Source: MED-G116 sp038107835
GTDB lineage: Bacteria; Pseudomonadota; Alphaproteobacteria; Puniceispirillales; Puniceispirillaceae
Length of the DNA: 50,818 nt
Assembly (NCBI GenBank): GCA_038107835.1
Contig: JAYNHH010000016.1
Location: 1-50,818 of the forward strand
Direction of reading: 5' to 3'
In this document: piece after piece, positions 8,901-16,098 of the stretch
Layout of the letters: the number at the start of each line of letters is the position of its first letter
How positions within the stretch are numbered: position 1 is the stretch's first letter
The notes under the pieces: model-generated
What the model saw: only the letters and a program-made list of their open reading frames with translations
Databases searched by the model: none
Told to the model about the DNA's origin: nothing
Made by a program: the position numbers and the translations under genes

Positions 8901-9189
8901 CACTATGCGCCAGCGTCCGGGAACCGCCAGCGGCACCGTGTTTTTGACAGTTGAGGATGATATTCACGCGCTCAATGTCATCATCTGGCCGAAATTGACC
9001 GAAACCTATCGCGAGGCGTTGCTGCGCTCGCAGATCCTGGGGGTTGTTGGCCGCGTCCAGCGCGAACAGTCAGTGGTGCATTTCATTGCCGAGTCGCTGT
9101 TCAATCTCAACGGGTTTCTGCGTCATCTGGACAGCGCCGCTGCGGCCAACACCAGTGGCACCAGAATGCGCAGCCGTGATTTTCGGTGA
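5977..9189 (+). CDS. dnaE2: DnaE2, error-prone DNA polymerase III alpha subunit
   Basis: 1070 residues. An N-terminal PHP domain begins LGCYSNFTFLTGAAHPDEM. The C-family polymerase palm contains RGSAANSAVCY (about 348) and PPDIDVDFEHERR (about 384-396) with the catalytic aspartates. A helix-hairpin-helix/OB part follows to the end. The protein is shorter than replicative DnaE, as expected for DnaE2. It performs mutagenic bypass synthesis in the SOS response together with ImuA and ImuB. Its ATG overlaps the imuB stop. Downstream, CGGTGA...TCACCG around 9184-9220 can fold into a long hairpin without a clear T-run. Confidence 0.95.
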   Translation: MTRTDRMTAGRMRQPASAVLGCYSNFTFLTGAAHPDEMVATAAALGWQAIGIADVNSLAGIVRAHCAARDHDIRLVVGARLRLVDGPDIIAHPLDREGYESLSMLLSEANLRGSKAAPIMHLADLARLSASTALLVMPPTHPALDYQAQLTQLRQIVAGQLFAGASLCRDGADQARLALLGDMAQAAGLRLTAAGDALYHIAERRPLADVLTCIREKQLLDKAGHLLSRNAERHLISPEEAARRWRHWPDALAAAADLASLCKFSMSDLSYEYPDEVSPGGRNAMQELEYQTWKGARDRYRDGIPAKVETYLNRELALIAKLEFAPYFLTVFDIVRFARGRGILCQGRGSAANSAVCYCLGITAVDPDRSQPLFERFISEARGEPPDIDVDFEHERREEVIQHIYAKYGRSRAGLAASVITYRRRSALREVAKVFGLSRDVQAALSGEVWGREKQVLDGAALQAAGLDPADRRLALVMRLVADISRFPRHLSQHVGGFVITRGRLDHLCPISPAAMEGRTVIEWDKDDLDALGLLKVDVLALGMLSCIRRAFDLLRLHYNRPLTLASVPPEDKATYDMLCAGQSVGVFQVESRAQMAMLPRLQPRCFHDLVVQVAIVRPGPIQGDMVHPYLRRRAGLERISYPSEDLRAVLERTLGVPLFQEQAMQIAIVAAGFTGSEADQLRRAMATFKKNGEVSRFREKMVTGMTARGYDSEFALRCFKQIEGFGTYGFPESHAASFALLVYVSAWIKYHYPDVFICALLNAQPMGFYSPSQLVAEAKRSGIQVRPVDVGHSTWDSTLEPDPQNRRGHHALRLGLRLVKGLPRGEGERIAASRQQQEGRPAFDSLADIMRRADVSANALQAIAAADGFASMRVDRRQAQWQVRALARQRLHEMPLFAQAGRRHDSVAGTEPAVSLPSASGGEEVAADYRSLGLSLKAHPITMLAPSLQAAGWQSCAVAHDVRDETRLRLAGLVTMRQRPGTASGTVFLTVEDDIHALNVIIWPKLTETYREALLRSQILGVVGRVQREQSVVHFIAESLFNLNGFLRHLDSAAAANTSGTRMRSRDFR

Positions 9190-9263
9190 TTTTAACTTTT
9201 TCTTAAGTTTCACCGGTTACAGTGGGTTTATACGCTTATTCACCATGAGGGGCCGCCATCCAA

Positions 9264-9780
9264 ATGACCAAATGCAAGGAAGTGCTATCCACAGCTGGTC
9301 AGATTTTTCACGGCCGGTGCCATTGCGGTGCTGTCACCTTTTCCGTGACCGGACCCCTGCGACAGATTCTGGCCTGTCACTGTGATGATTGTCGTCGTCT
9401 GGCTGGCGCATCCTNNNNNNNNNNNNNNNNNNNNNNNNNNNNNNNNNNNNNNNNNNNNNNNNNNNNNNNNNNNNNNNNNNNNNNNNNNNNNNNNNNNNNN
9501 NNNNNNNNNNNNNNCGACAGATTCTGGCCTGTCACTGTGATGATTGTCGTCGTCTGGCTGGCGCATCCTTGGCCGCCACGGCCGCCGCGCGGGACAGCTA
9601 CCGCTTTACCAGCGTGACGACGAGGATATGATGTCGGTCAGTACGGGAATGCTGGACAATACCGATGATCTGACCGTGGAAGGCCAGCTTTTTGCCAGAA
9701 GCCATCCCAAATGGGGGCCACTACCGACAACAACACTTGATCTTGATGATGCGCTGTCGGGTCGTTTTGATGCCAGCTGA
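9264..9780 (+). pseudogene. GFA-family (CENP-V/GFA) zinc protein, broken by assembly gap and internal deletion
   Basis: The 5' part encodes FHGRCHCGAVTFSVTGPLRQ then ACHCDDCRRLAGAS, the N-terminal zinc-ligand segments of the GFA fold. A 100-N gap at 9415-9514 interrupts it, flanked by identical 55-bp ends. Removing one copy and the Ns continues the frame sensibly (LAATAAARDSYRFTS) but then stops at 9629-9631. The C-terminal half (YQRDDEDMMSVSTGMLDN... to the stop at 9778-9780) is in another frame. About 25-30 residues, including the usual second CxxC zinc pair, are missing at the frame change. Family members are about 130 residues. This is either a real pseudogene or a local misassembly. Convergent with the carboxypeptidase gene, 9 bp away. 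Confidence 0.7.
9360..9569. other. Scaffold gap (100 N at 9415-9514) with duplicated 55-bp ends
   Basis: The 55 bases before the Ns (9360-9414) are identical to the 55 after them (9515-9569). This pattern is expected when two contigs of a k=55 de Bruijn graph overlap but are scaffolded with a default 100-N spacer. The Ns probably hide no sequence. Confidence 0.9.
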
Positions 9781-9789
9781 CAGGCGGGT

Positions 9790-11124
9790 TTAACCGGCCC
9801 GCTTCAGCTGTTCCTGTACGGCAAAACACGGCCGTCTCTTGGCAAACAGGGCGGCGCAGGCAGACCGGGCCTGATCCTCATCCAGATTGTTGAAACGCAC
9901 CCGCCAGAGCGGTAGATTGCCCCGTGTCACCAATGTCAGACGTGCTGGCGACCGACCCAGCACATTATCGGCGACGCGCCGTGCGCGGGCTGCTGCCTTA
10001 TGTGCATTTGCGCGTTTGGCAAAACTGCCAATCTGCACGCTCCAGATGGTCTCGAAACTGTCCTCGCTTGCGCTGTTGGTGCGGCTGTCGGCATCAAGAT
10101 AGGCTGTGGCATCGGCTACGCTGACATCAACATTGGCCCTGACCTTGCGTCGGTCGGGAGGCGCCACCGGAAGTTCTTTGGGCGGGATCGTGGTCTTGCG
10201 CTTTGGCAGTACACGCACCGCCGCAACCTGCGTTCCCAGATCGGCAGGCTTGGCCCGCTTGAAGGAGGCGTCGAGGATCTGCATCATATGCCGGTCGCGG
10301 CTGCGGCCGGTCTTGCCACCAAAGACGACGCCAATCAATCTGACGCCCCGCCGTTCTACCGACGCGACAAGATTGAAACCAGAGGCGTTGATATAGCCTG
10401 TCTTGATGCCGTCCGTGCCCTTGTAGGCGGACAGCAATCTGTTGTGGTTCTTGAATTTCTGACCTTTCCAGCGAAAGCTCCGGGCGCTGAAGAAATCATA
10501 GAATTGCGGGAAATCGCGGCGCATCGCTACGGCAAGGCGCGCCATGTCCCGTGCCGTGCTGCGCTGTTTGCTGTGCGGCAGGCCAGAGGCATTGCGAAAG
10601 GTGGTGCGCGACATTCCCAGCGCACGCGCCTTGCGCGTCATGCGCTTGGCAAATTCGCGCTCGCTGCCAGACAGATGCTCGGCAATTGCCGTTGCCACGT
10701 CATTGGCTGATTTCGTAACCAGCGCATAGATGGCATTTTCCACAGTGATTGACTGGCCAGTCTTGAGATAGAGTTTCGATGGGGAGCGCCCGGCGGCAAG
10801 CCGTGACACCTTCATCCGACTGTCCATTTTCAGCCGCCCTGACGCCAGCTCCTCGAACACCAGATAGAGCGTCATGATCTTGGTCAGCGAGGCTGGGTAA
10901 CGCAGACTGTCGGCGCTGCGTGAGAACAGCACCTTGCCACTGTCCTCCTCGATCACGATGGCGGCATATTTTGCCGCTTCGGCGCGCTGGCTGATCCCGC
11001 CGGTCAGCACCGCAATTACCGAAAGCGCGAGCAGCAGCGGCGCAACGACATTCCAGATTGTTTGAAACCAGATTGTTTGAAACAGGACAGATAATCTGAG
11101 GGCGGGCCCGTTGTCTAACCGCAT
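9790..11124 (-). CDS. D-alanyl-D-alanine carboxypeptidase with C-terminal SPOR domain
   Basis: 444 residues from the ATG at 11124. A signal peptide/anchor (about 10-50) leads to the S11 penicillin-binding fold: SxxK as SLTK (79-82), SAN (139-141) and KTG (241-243, in GIKTGYINASGF). The C-terminal 80 residues (WSVQIGSFAKRANA... to WRVRFNNLDEDQA) form a SPOR domain, which binds denuded glycan at division sites. The enzyme trims the terminal D-Ala from pentapeptides in the periplasm. The open frame extends to 11289, but those 55 residues precede the signal peptide and look non-coding. The RBS at 11124 is weak. The signal region holds a 15-bp tandem duplication (see repeat). Confidence 0.92.
   Translation of the reverse strand: MRLDNGPALRLSVLFQTIWFQTIWNVVAPLLLALSVIAVLTGGISQRAEAAKYAAIVIEEDSGKVLFSRSADSLRYPASLTKIMTLYLVFEELASGRLKMDSRMKVSRLAAGRSPSKLYLKTGQSITVENAIYALVTKSANDVATAIAEHLSGSEREFAKRMTRKARALGMSRTTFRNASGLPHSKQRSTARDMARLAVAMRRDFPQFYDFFSARSFRWKGQKFKNHNRLLSAYKGTDGIKTGYINASGFNLVASVERRGVRLIGVVFGGKTGRSRDRHMMQILDASFKRAKPADLGTQVAAVRVLPKRKTTIPPKELPVAPPDRRKVRANVDVSVADATAYLDADSRTNSASEDSFETIWSVQIGSFAKRANAHKAAARARRVADNVLGRSPARLTLVTRGNLPLWRVRFNNLDEDQARSACAALFAKRRPCFAVQEQLKRAG
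11054..11083. repeat. 15-bp tandem duplication in the carboxypeptidase signal region
   Basis: CAGATTGTTTGAAAC is present twice without spacer (11054-11068, 11069-11083). On the coding strand this duplicates five codons and gives FQTIWFQTIW just before the hydrophobic core of the signal sequence. The frame is preserved. Confidence 0.85.
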
Positions 11125-11534
11125 TCTGTCATGGTTGAGGCAGGTTGAAACACGCAAAGGCCAAGACTCCGTGGAGCGAAATGAGACATGAGCTTCCAAA
11201 GGCGGCCAGCATACCGCATTTAACTCTCTTTCAACAAGAGGTGGAGACGCCGTCATCGGACTATCTTCATTTGCCAATTGATACATCATTTCACGCGTTT
11301 TTGATCAAATCCAACAATCATGTCTGTTTTTTTCGCAACCGCTCTTTATCACAGCAATATTAATGCCAATATCATTGTCGAGAGACAAACGTCTCGCCTG
11401 ACCAGTGCAACCGTTGGACATGTTGATTTTGTGTCCGATTTTTAGAACACTGTAACAGACAGGGCAGGTGGTCCTGCAGGCAAGTGTGAGCGCAGGCAAG
11501 TTTGAACAGAGTGGCAGACCGGACCGTGAAAAAA
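11125..11534. promoter_or_regulatory. Divergent intergenic region, carboxypeptidase / clpS
   Basis: A gap of about 410 bp between divergent genes. It is AT-rich around 11280-11370, with T-runs and a GAGAC-AAAC-GTCTC hairpin near 11381-11395. Short frames at both ends are probably upstream extensions of the carboxypeptidase frame and of clpS. No RNA gene or clear sigma-70 boxes recognised. Confidence 0.4.
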
Positions 11535-11882
11535 ATGATGGACAGGCATAGACTGAGCGCAGAGCGGAAAGACGGCGATGATGGCGGTGGCCAGTCACAG
11601 CTGGTTCTCGACAGCCGCACCAAGACCAGAAAACCGTCAATGTACAAAGTTCTGATGATGAATGATGACTACACGCCGATGGAGTTTGTCGTTCATGTGC
11701 TACAGCATTTTTTCAACCTGTCCAACAGCCAGGCCAATGCCATCATGCTGAATGTTCACCGCCGGGGTATCGGTGTCTGTGGAATCTACAGCTATGAGGT
11801 TGCCGAGGCAAAGGCCACCAAGGTGATGGAATATGCGAGACAAAATGAACATCCGCTGCAGCTGCAACTGGAAAAGGAATAG
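11535..11882 (+). CDS. clpS: ClpS, ClpA adaptor for N-end rule substrates
   Basis: About 115 residues. A flexible N-terminal tail is followed by the ClpS core: KPSMYKVLMMNDDYTPMEFVV, then HVLQHFF and MLNVHRRGIGVCGIYSYEVAE. These residues form the pocket that reads N-terminal Leu, Phe, Tyr and Trp and hands substrates to ClpAP. The start is uncertain: a TTG at 11502 with AGG six bases upstream would give 126 residues, and a GTG at 11526 is possible. I chose the first ATG. The stop is 5 bp before clpA, so the two are co-transcribed. Aat, which makes such N-degrons, is also in this window. Confidence 0.93.
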   Translation: MMDRHRLSAERKDGDDGGGQSQLVLDSRTKTRKPSMYKVLMMNDDYTPMEFVVHVLQHFFNLSNSQANAIMLNVHRRGIGVCGIYSYEVAEAKATKVMEYARQNEHPLQLQLEKE

Positions 11883-11887
11883 GGATC

Positions 11888-14179
11888 ATGCTTTCAAGAG
11901 AACTTGAGGAGACTCTGCGCCGGGCGATGGGGACGGCCACGGCGAAAGCGCATGAATTCGCTACGCTGGAGCATCTGCTTCTGGCGCTGACCGAAGACAG
12001 CGATGCGCTTGAAGTTCTTTCTGCCTGCAAAGTCGATATTCAGGAGCTGCGCTCGCGCCTGACTGACTATATTGAAACCGAGCTAGCCTCGATTGTCAGC
12101 CACAGTGACAATCTTGATGTGCAGCCAACAGCCAGTTTCCAGCGCGTGATCCAGCGTGCGATTATCCACACTCAATCATCTGGCCGTGAGGTGGCGACCG
12201 GGGCAAACGTTCTCGTCTCGATCTTTTCAGAGCGTGAGAGCCATGCCGTCTGGTTCCTCAAATCGCTGAATATGACCCGCCTTGATGCTGTGTCCTATAT
12301 CAGCCATGGCAGCGATGGCAACGTCGGCCGCGGCGCTGAGGAACAGGTCGAGACAGACGCCGAAACAGTTGATGGCAGCGATCCGCTCAGCCAATATGCG
12401 GTTGATCTGATCGCCAAGGCGTCTGCTGGCCGGATTGATCCGTTGATCGGACGTGACCGGGAGCTTGACCGCACCATCCAGGTGCTGTGCCGACGCACCA
12501 AGAACAACCCGCTCTATGTTGGTGATCCGGGTGTTGGCAAGACAGCCATCGCCGAGGGGTTGGCGCTTCGCATCCATAACGGCGAGGTGCCGGATGTTCT
12601 CAGCAACGCGGTGATCTACTCGCTCGATATGGGCCAGCTGCTTGCCGGCACCCGCTATCGTGGTGATTTCGAGGAACGGCTGAAAGCCGTGATGAAGGCT
12701 GTTGCCGAGGACGAGAATGCCATTCTGTTCATCGATGAGATCCATACGGTGATCGGCGCCGGTGCGACCTCGGGTGGGGCCATGGACGCTTCCAATCTGC
12801 TCAAGCCGGCGCTTCAGGAAGGTACATTGCGCTGTATTGGTTCGACCACCTACAAGGAATATCGTGGGCATTTTGAAAAGGACCGTGCGCTGGTGCGCCG
12901 CTTCCAGAAAATTGACGTGAATGAGCCGACCATCGCCGATACGATCAAGATCCTCAACGGCCTGAAAAGCCGGTATGAGGCCCATCACAAGGTACGTTTC
13001 ACCGGCGCGGCGCTGAAGGTGGCGGTTGATCTGTCGGCCCGTTACATCAATGATCGCAAACTGCCGGATAAGGCGATTGACGTCATCGACGAAGCGGCTG
13101 CGGCGCAGAATCTACTGCCAAAATCACGCCGCAAGCAAACCATCGGCCAGCGCGAGGTCGAGGCGACAGTTGCGACCATGGCCCGCATTCCCTCAAAGCA
13201 CGTCAGCCGTGATGACAAGGCGGTTCTGGCGTCGCTGGAAGATGATTTGAAGCGGCTTGTCTTTGGCCAGGACCCCGCGATCAGCGCGTTGGCCTCGGCG
13301 ATCAAGCTGTCGCGTGCCGGTTTGCGTGAGGCGGAAAAGCCGGTCGGCAATTATCTGTTTTCCGGCCCAACCGGTGTTGGCAAGACCGAGGTTGCCCGCC
13401 AGCTGGCTGAGGCACTTGGCATCAAGCTGCTGCGCTATGACATGTCTGAATACATGGAGCGCCATACTGTCTCGCGGCTGATTGGCGCGCCTCCGGGCTA
13501 TGTCGGGTTTGATCAGGGCGGATTGCTCACCGACGCCGTCGACCAGACGCCACATGCGGTGCTGCTTCTTGACGAGATTGAAAAGGCGCATCCGGACCTG
13601 TTCAATATTCTGCTGCAGATCATGGATCATGGAAAGCTCACGGACAACAATGGCAAATCGGTTGATTTCCGCAATGTCATCCTGATCATGACAACCAATG
13701 CCGGGGCGCAGGAACTTTCGAAAAAGGCGATCGGTTTCAACCGTGAGACGAATGAGGGGGCTGATGTCGAGGCTATTGAAAAGCTGTTCAGTCCGGAGTT
13801 CCGCAACCGGCTTGATGCAATCATCCCGTTTGCCCCGCTCGAACATGATGTGATCCGTCTCGTGGTTGATAAATTCATCATGCAGCTTGATGCACAGCTT
13901 GCTGAGCGCAATGTCGAGATCGAGTTGAGCGAGGCAGCGCGGGATTGGCTGGCAAAGCGCGGCTATGACCGTAACTATGGTGCCCGCCCGCTGACCCGTG
14001 TCGTGCAGGAACATATCAAGAAGCCGCTTGCTGACCAGCTGCTGTTTGGCGAGCTGACCGGTGGTGGCCTTGCGCTTGTTGATGTTGAGAATGACGCGCT
14101 CGTGGTGACGGTGAAAACACCGCCACAGAAGGCGCTTCCCGGCAAGCGCACCGCCCTGCCTGCCCCCGAGTGCGGCTAG
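11888..14179 (+). CDS. clpA: ClpA, ATP-dependent Clp protease ATPase subunit
   Basis: 763 residues. An N-terminal repeat domain (about 1-150, with HEFATLEHLLLAL) is followed by two AAA+ modules with Walker A motifs GDPGVGKT (212-219) and GPTGVGKT (about 493-500), and Walker B segments including ILFIDEIH and LLLDEIEKAHPD. There is no ClpB-type coiled-coil middle domain, which fits ClpA. It unfolds substrates and feeds ClpP in the cytoplasm. RBS AAAGGAATAGGG lies upstream of the ATG. ClpP is not in the window. Convergent with the DUF482 gene, 19 bp apart. Confidence 0.96.
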   Translation: MLSRELEETLRRAMGTATAKAHEFATLEHLLLALTEDSDALEVLSACKVDIQELRSRLTDYIETELASIVSHSDNLDVQPTASFQRVIQRAIIHTQSSGREVATGANVLVSIFSERESHAVWFLKSLNMTRLDAVSYISHGSDGNVGRGAEEQVETDAETVDGSDPLSQYAVDLIAKASAGRIDPLIGRDRELDRTIQVLCRRTKNNPLYVGDPGVGKTAIAEGLALRIHNGEVPDVLSNAVIYSLDMGQLLAGTRYRGDFEERLKAVMKAVAEDENAILFIDEIHTVIGAGATSGGAMDASNLLKPALQEGTLRCIGSTTYKEYRGHFEKDRALVRRFQKIDVNEPTIADTIKILNGLKSRYEAHHKVRFTGAALKVAVDLSARYINDRKLPDKAIDVIDEAAAAQNLLPKSRRKQTIGQREVEATVATMARIPSKHVSRDDKAVLASLEDDLKRLVFGQDPAISALASAIKLSRAGLREAEKPVGNYLFSGPTGVGKTEVARQLAEALGIKLLRYDMSEYMERHTVSRLIGAPPGYVGFDQGGLLTDAVDQTPHAVLLLDEIEKAHPDLFNILLQIMDHGKLTDNNGKSVDFRNVILIMTTNAGAQELSKKAIGFNRETNEGADVEAIEKLFSPEFRNRLDAIIPFAPLEHDVIRLVVDKFIMQLDAQLAERNVEIELSEAARDWLAKRGYDRNYGARPLTRVVQEHIKKPLADQLLFGELTGGGLALVDVENDALVVTVKTPPQKALPGKRTALPAPECG

Positions 14180-14198
14180 GCTGGCAGCAGGCAGGGCG

Positions 14199-15368
14199 TC
14201 AGTCTGGCGTGTTGCCCCGTTTGAATGGGCTGGCCATGGTGATGTGGTTGGCTTCCTCGTCGATGCCGCGTTCTTCGGCTGTTAAAAAGCGCGCGACGGC
14301 CTGTCTGAAGCCGGAATGGGCAATCCAATGCACCGACCAGGTTTTCACTGGCAGATAACCGCGCTGGACCTTATGAAAGCCCTGGGCGCCAGCCTCGACA
14401 GATGACAGTTTGTTGGCGATGGCATAGTCGATTGCCTGATAGTAGCAGGCCTCGAAATGCAGGTTGGGAATGTCCAGATCAGCCCCCCAATTGCGACCAT
14501 AAAGCGTGGTGCCGCCAATGAAATTCAGCGCGCCACCAATGATACGCCCCTGATACTCAGCCATGACCAGCAGCATCCGGTCGGCCATTGTCGCATGCAG
14601 GATCTCAAACACCTCCCGGGTCAGATACGCACCACCCCATTTGCGGTCGATGGTGGACATGTAAAAGCGGTAAAAAGCATCAATATGATGGCTTTCGATG
14701 GCTGCACCGGTCAGTGGCAGCATCCGCACACCAGCGTCGATTAGCGATTGCCGTTCCTTGCGGATATTCTTGCGTTTGCGTGATGACAGGCTTGCCAGAA
14801 AATCATCAAAACAGTGATAGCCGTCATTATGCCAATGGAACTGGATTGAATGGCGCAGCAACCAGCCCTCATCGACAAGTGTATTGGCATCCTCGCTGGG
14901 TAGAAAATTGACATGTGCCGAGGACAGTTGGAGCTTGTCAACATATTGCGCCATCCCATTGGCCAGCCCGCGGATGAGCTGCTGGCGTCGCGTCCCCGTG
15001 GCCGCGCCGGTGAGCAGGCGCGGTCCTGTCGCCGGGGTGAAGGGAATGGCGGCCAGCATCTTCGGGTAATATTGCCCGCCGGCACGCATGAAGCCGTTGG
15101 CCCAGCTGTGATCGAAAATATATTCACCGTAAGAATGGTGCTTGAGGTAATGCGGCATCGCCGCAATCAGCCTGCCACCATCATCGCGCATGACCAGATG
15201 CAGCGGATCCCAGCCGGTGTCACCTCCGACCGCCTTGCCAGCCTCAAGCGCCGCCAGAAAGGCGTGGCAGACAAACGGGTTTTCGGTGCCGGCAACACTG
15301 TCCCATTCAGGGGCGGCGATGCGGCTGATGTCGTCGCATAACTCGAGAGAAAAACTGTCACCATCCAT
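14199..15368 (-). CDS. GNAT-fold N-acyltransferase-like protein (DUF482 / COG3146)
   Basis: 389 residues resembling the FemAB/GNAT-like COG3146 family: an N-terminal EWDSVAGTENPFVCHAFLAALE (about 20-41), a middle SSRKRKNIRKER, and a C-terminal region with GGTTLYGRNWG and HFEACYYQAIDYAI. Many alphaproteobacteria carry it, but its substrate is not established to my knowledge. The start at 15368 (MDGDSFSLEL) is preferred over the longer frame to 15404 because the ridA terminator hairpin (15391-15414) overlaps that extension, and because the family begins close to this point. It lies downstream of ridA on the same strand. Confidence 0.8.
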   Translation of the reverse strand: MDGDSFSLELCDDISRIAAPEWDSVAGTENPFVCHAFLAALEAGKAVGGDTGWDPLHLVMRDDGGRLIAAMPHYLKHHSYGEYIFDHSWANGFMRAGGQYYPKMLAAIPFTPATGPRLLTGAATGTRRQQLIRGLANGMAQYVDKLQLSSAHVNFLPSEDANTLVDEGWLLRHSIQFHWHNDGYHCFDDFLASLSSRKRKNIRKERQSLIDAGVRMLPLTGAAIESHHIDAFYRFYMSTIDRKWGGAYLTREVFEILHATMADRMLLVMAEYQGRIIGGALNFIGGTTLYGRNWGADLDIPNLHFEACYYQAIDYAIANKLSSVEAGAQGFHKVQRGYLPVKTWSVHWIAHSGFRQAVARFLTAEERGIDEEANHITMASPFKRGNTPD

Positions 15369-15384
15369 GAGGAAACAGATGGCA

Positions 15385-15423
15385 ATGAAAAACCGGCCCC
15401 GCAAGAGGCCGGTTGATTTTTTG
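15385..15423 (-). terminator. Intrinsic terminator after ridA, potentially bidirectional
   Basis: Stem AACCGGCC (15391-15398) / GGCCGGTT (15407-15414) with an 8-base loop. On the minus strand the stem runs into T5; on the plus strand it is followed by GATTTTTT. It would end ridA transcription 40 bp past its stop. The DUF482 gene, which starts within 25 bp, then needs read-through or its own promoter. Confidence 0.8.
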
Positions 15424-15451
15424 CACGGTGCGCCGGTGCGATTATGGCGCC

Positions 15452-15916
15452 CTATTCGATTTCGAAGACTCCATCAATCTCGACAAGGCAGCCAAGGGGC
15501 AGCGCGTTTGTTCCAACAGCGAACCGGGCATGCCGGCCTGCCTCGCCAAACGCCTCAACCATCAGGTCGGAGGCACCGTTGACAACGCCAGGCTGGCCGT
15601 TGAAATCATCTGCCGAGCAGACGAAGGCACCCAGTTTGACAACGCGCTTCACACGGTCAAGATCGCCGCCACAGGCGACTTTCAGCTGGGCAATCAGATT
15701 GATCGCACAGATGCGTGCCTGTGCCTGTCCATCCTCGATCGTTGCGTTGTCACCAATTTTACCGGTGATCTGCAGTTCTCCGTCAACAAAGGGAACCTGA
15801 CCGGAAATGAAAACAAGATTGCCGGAGGTCACAAAAGGCACATAATTGGCCGCAGGTGCCGGTGCATCGGGAACGGTGATTCCCATGTCATTCAATTTTG
15901 CTTCAACTTTGCTCAT
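15452..15916 (-). CDS. RidA family protein (YjgF/YER057c/UK114), long form
   Basis: 154 residues, longer than classical RidA (about 128) and of the LNDMGITVPDAPAPAANYVPF type often annotated as a RidA-family deaminase. It has GNLVFISGQVPF (about 32-43), and a C-terminal VGTNALPLGCLVEIDGVFEIE where RidA proteins carry the conserved Arg/Glu region. Archetypal RidA hydrolyses reactive enamine/imine intermediates of PLP enzymes. This longer subfamily may differ because the catalytic-loop Arg is not obvious. It is followed by a strong terminator, so probably monocistronic. Confidence 0.88.
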   Translation of the reverse strand: MSKVEAKLNDMGITVPDAPAPAANYVPFVTSGNLVFISGQVPFVDGELQITGKIGDNATIEDGQAQARICAINLIAQLKVACGGDLDRVKRVVKLGAFVCSADDFNGQPGVVNGASDLMVEAFGEAGRHARFAVGTNALPLGCLVEIDGVFEIE

Positions 15917-16040
15917 TCTGGTCTCCTGAATTGGCCTGTCACGCAGGACAGTGATGGTCTGAATTGATGTGAGGACGCATACACAACCTGCCGCTCAAGG
16001 ACAAGCGAAATCACTCTTCATCTATCCGTGCGGGCGCCAG

Positions 16041-16068
16041 AAAAAAGCCCCGCACCGAGGTGCGGGGC
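16041..16068 (-). terminator. Intrinsic terminator of nrdJ
   Basis: Perfect 9-bp stem GCCCCGCAC (16047-16055) / GTGCGGGGC (16060-16068) with a CGAG tetraloop, followed on the minus strand by six T (complement of 16041-16046). It lies 30 bp beyond the nrdJ stop codon. Confidence 0.92.
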
Positions 16069-16098
16069 CAGTTCTGCAGGTTGCTCTGCAGGGAGAGC

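Noticed and set aside
9360..9569. 55-bp direct repeats as target-site duplications of a mobile element
   Set aside because: Exact 55-bp length shared by both N gaps and the 100-N default spacer indicate scaffold artefact; no transposase or terminal inverted repeats.
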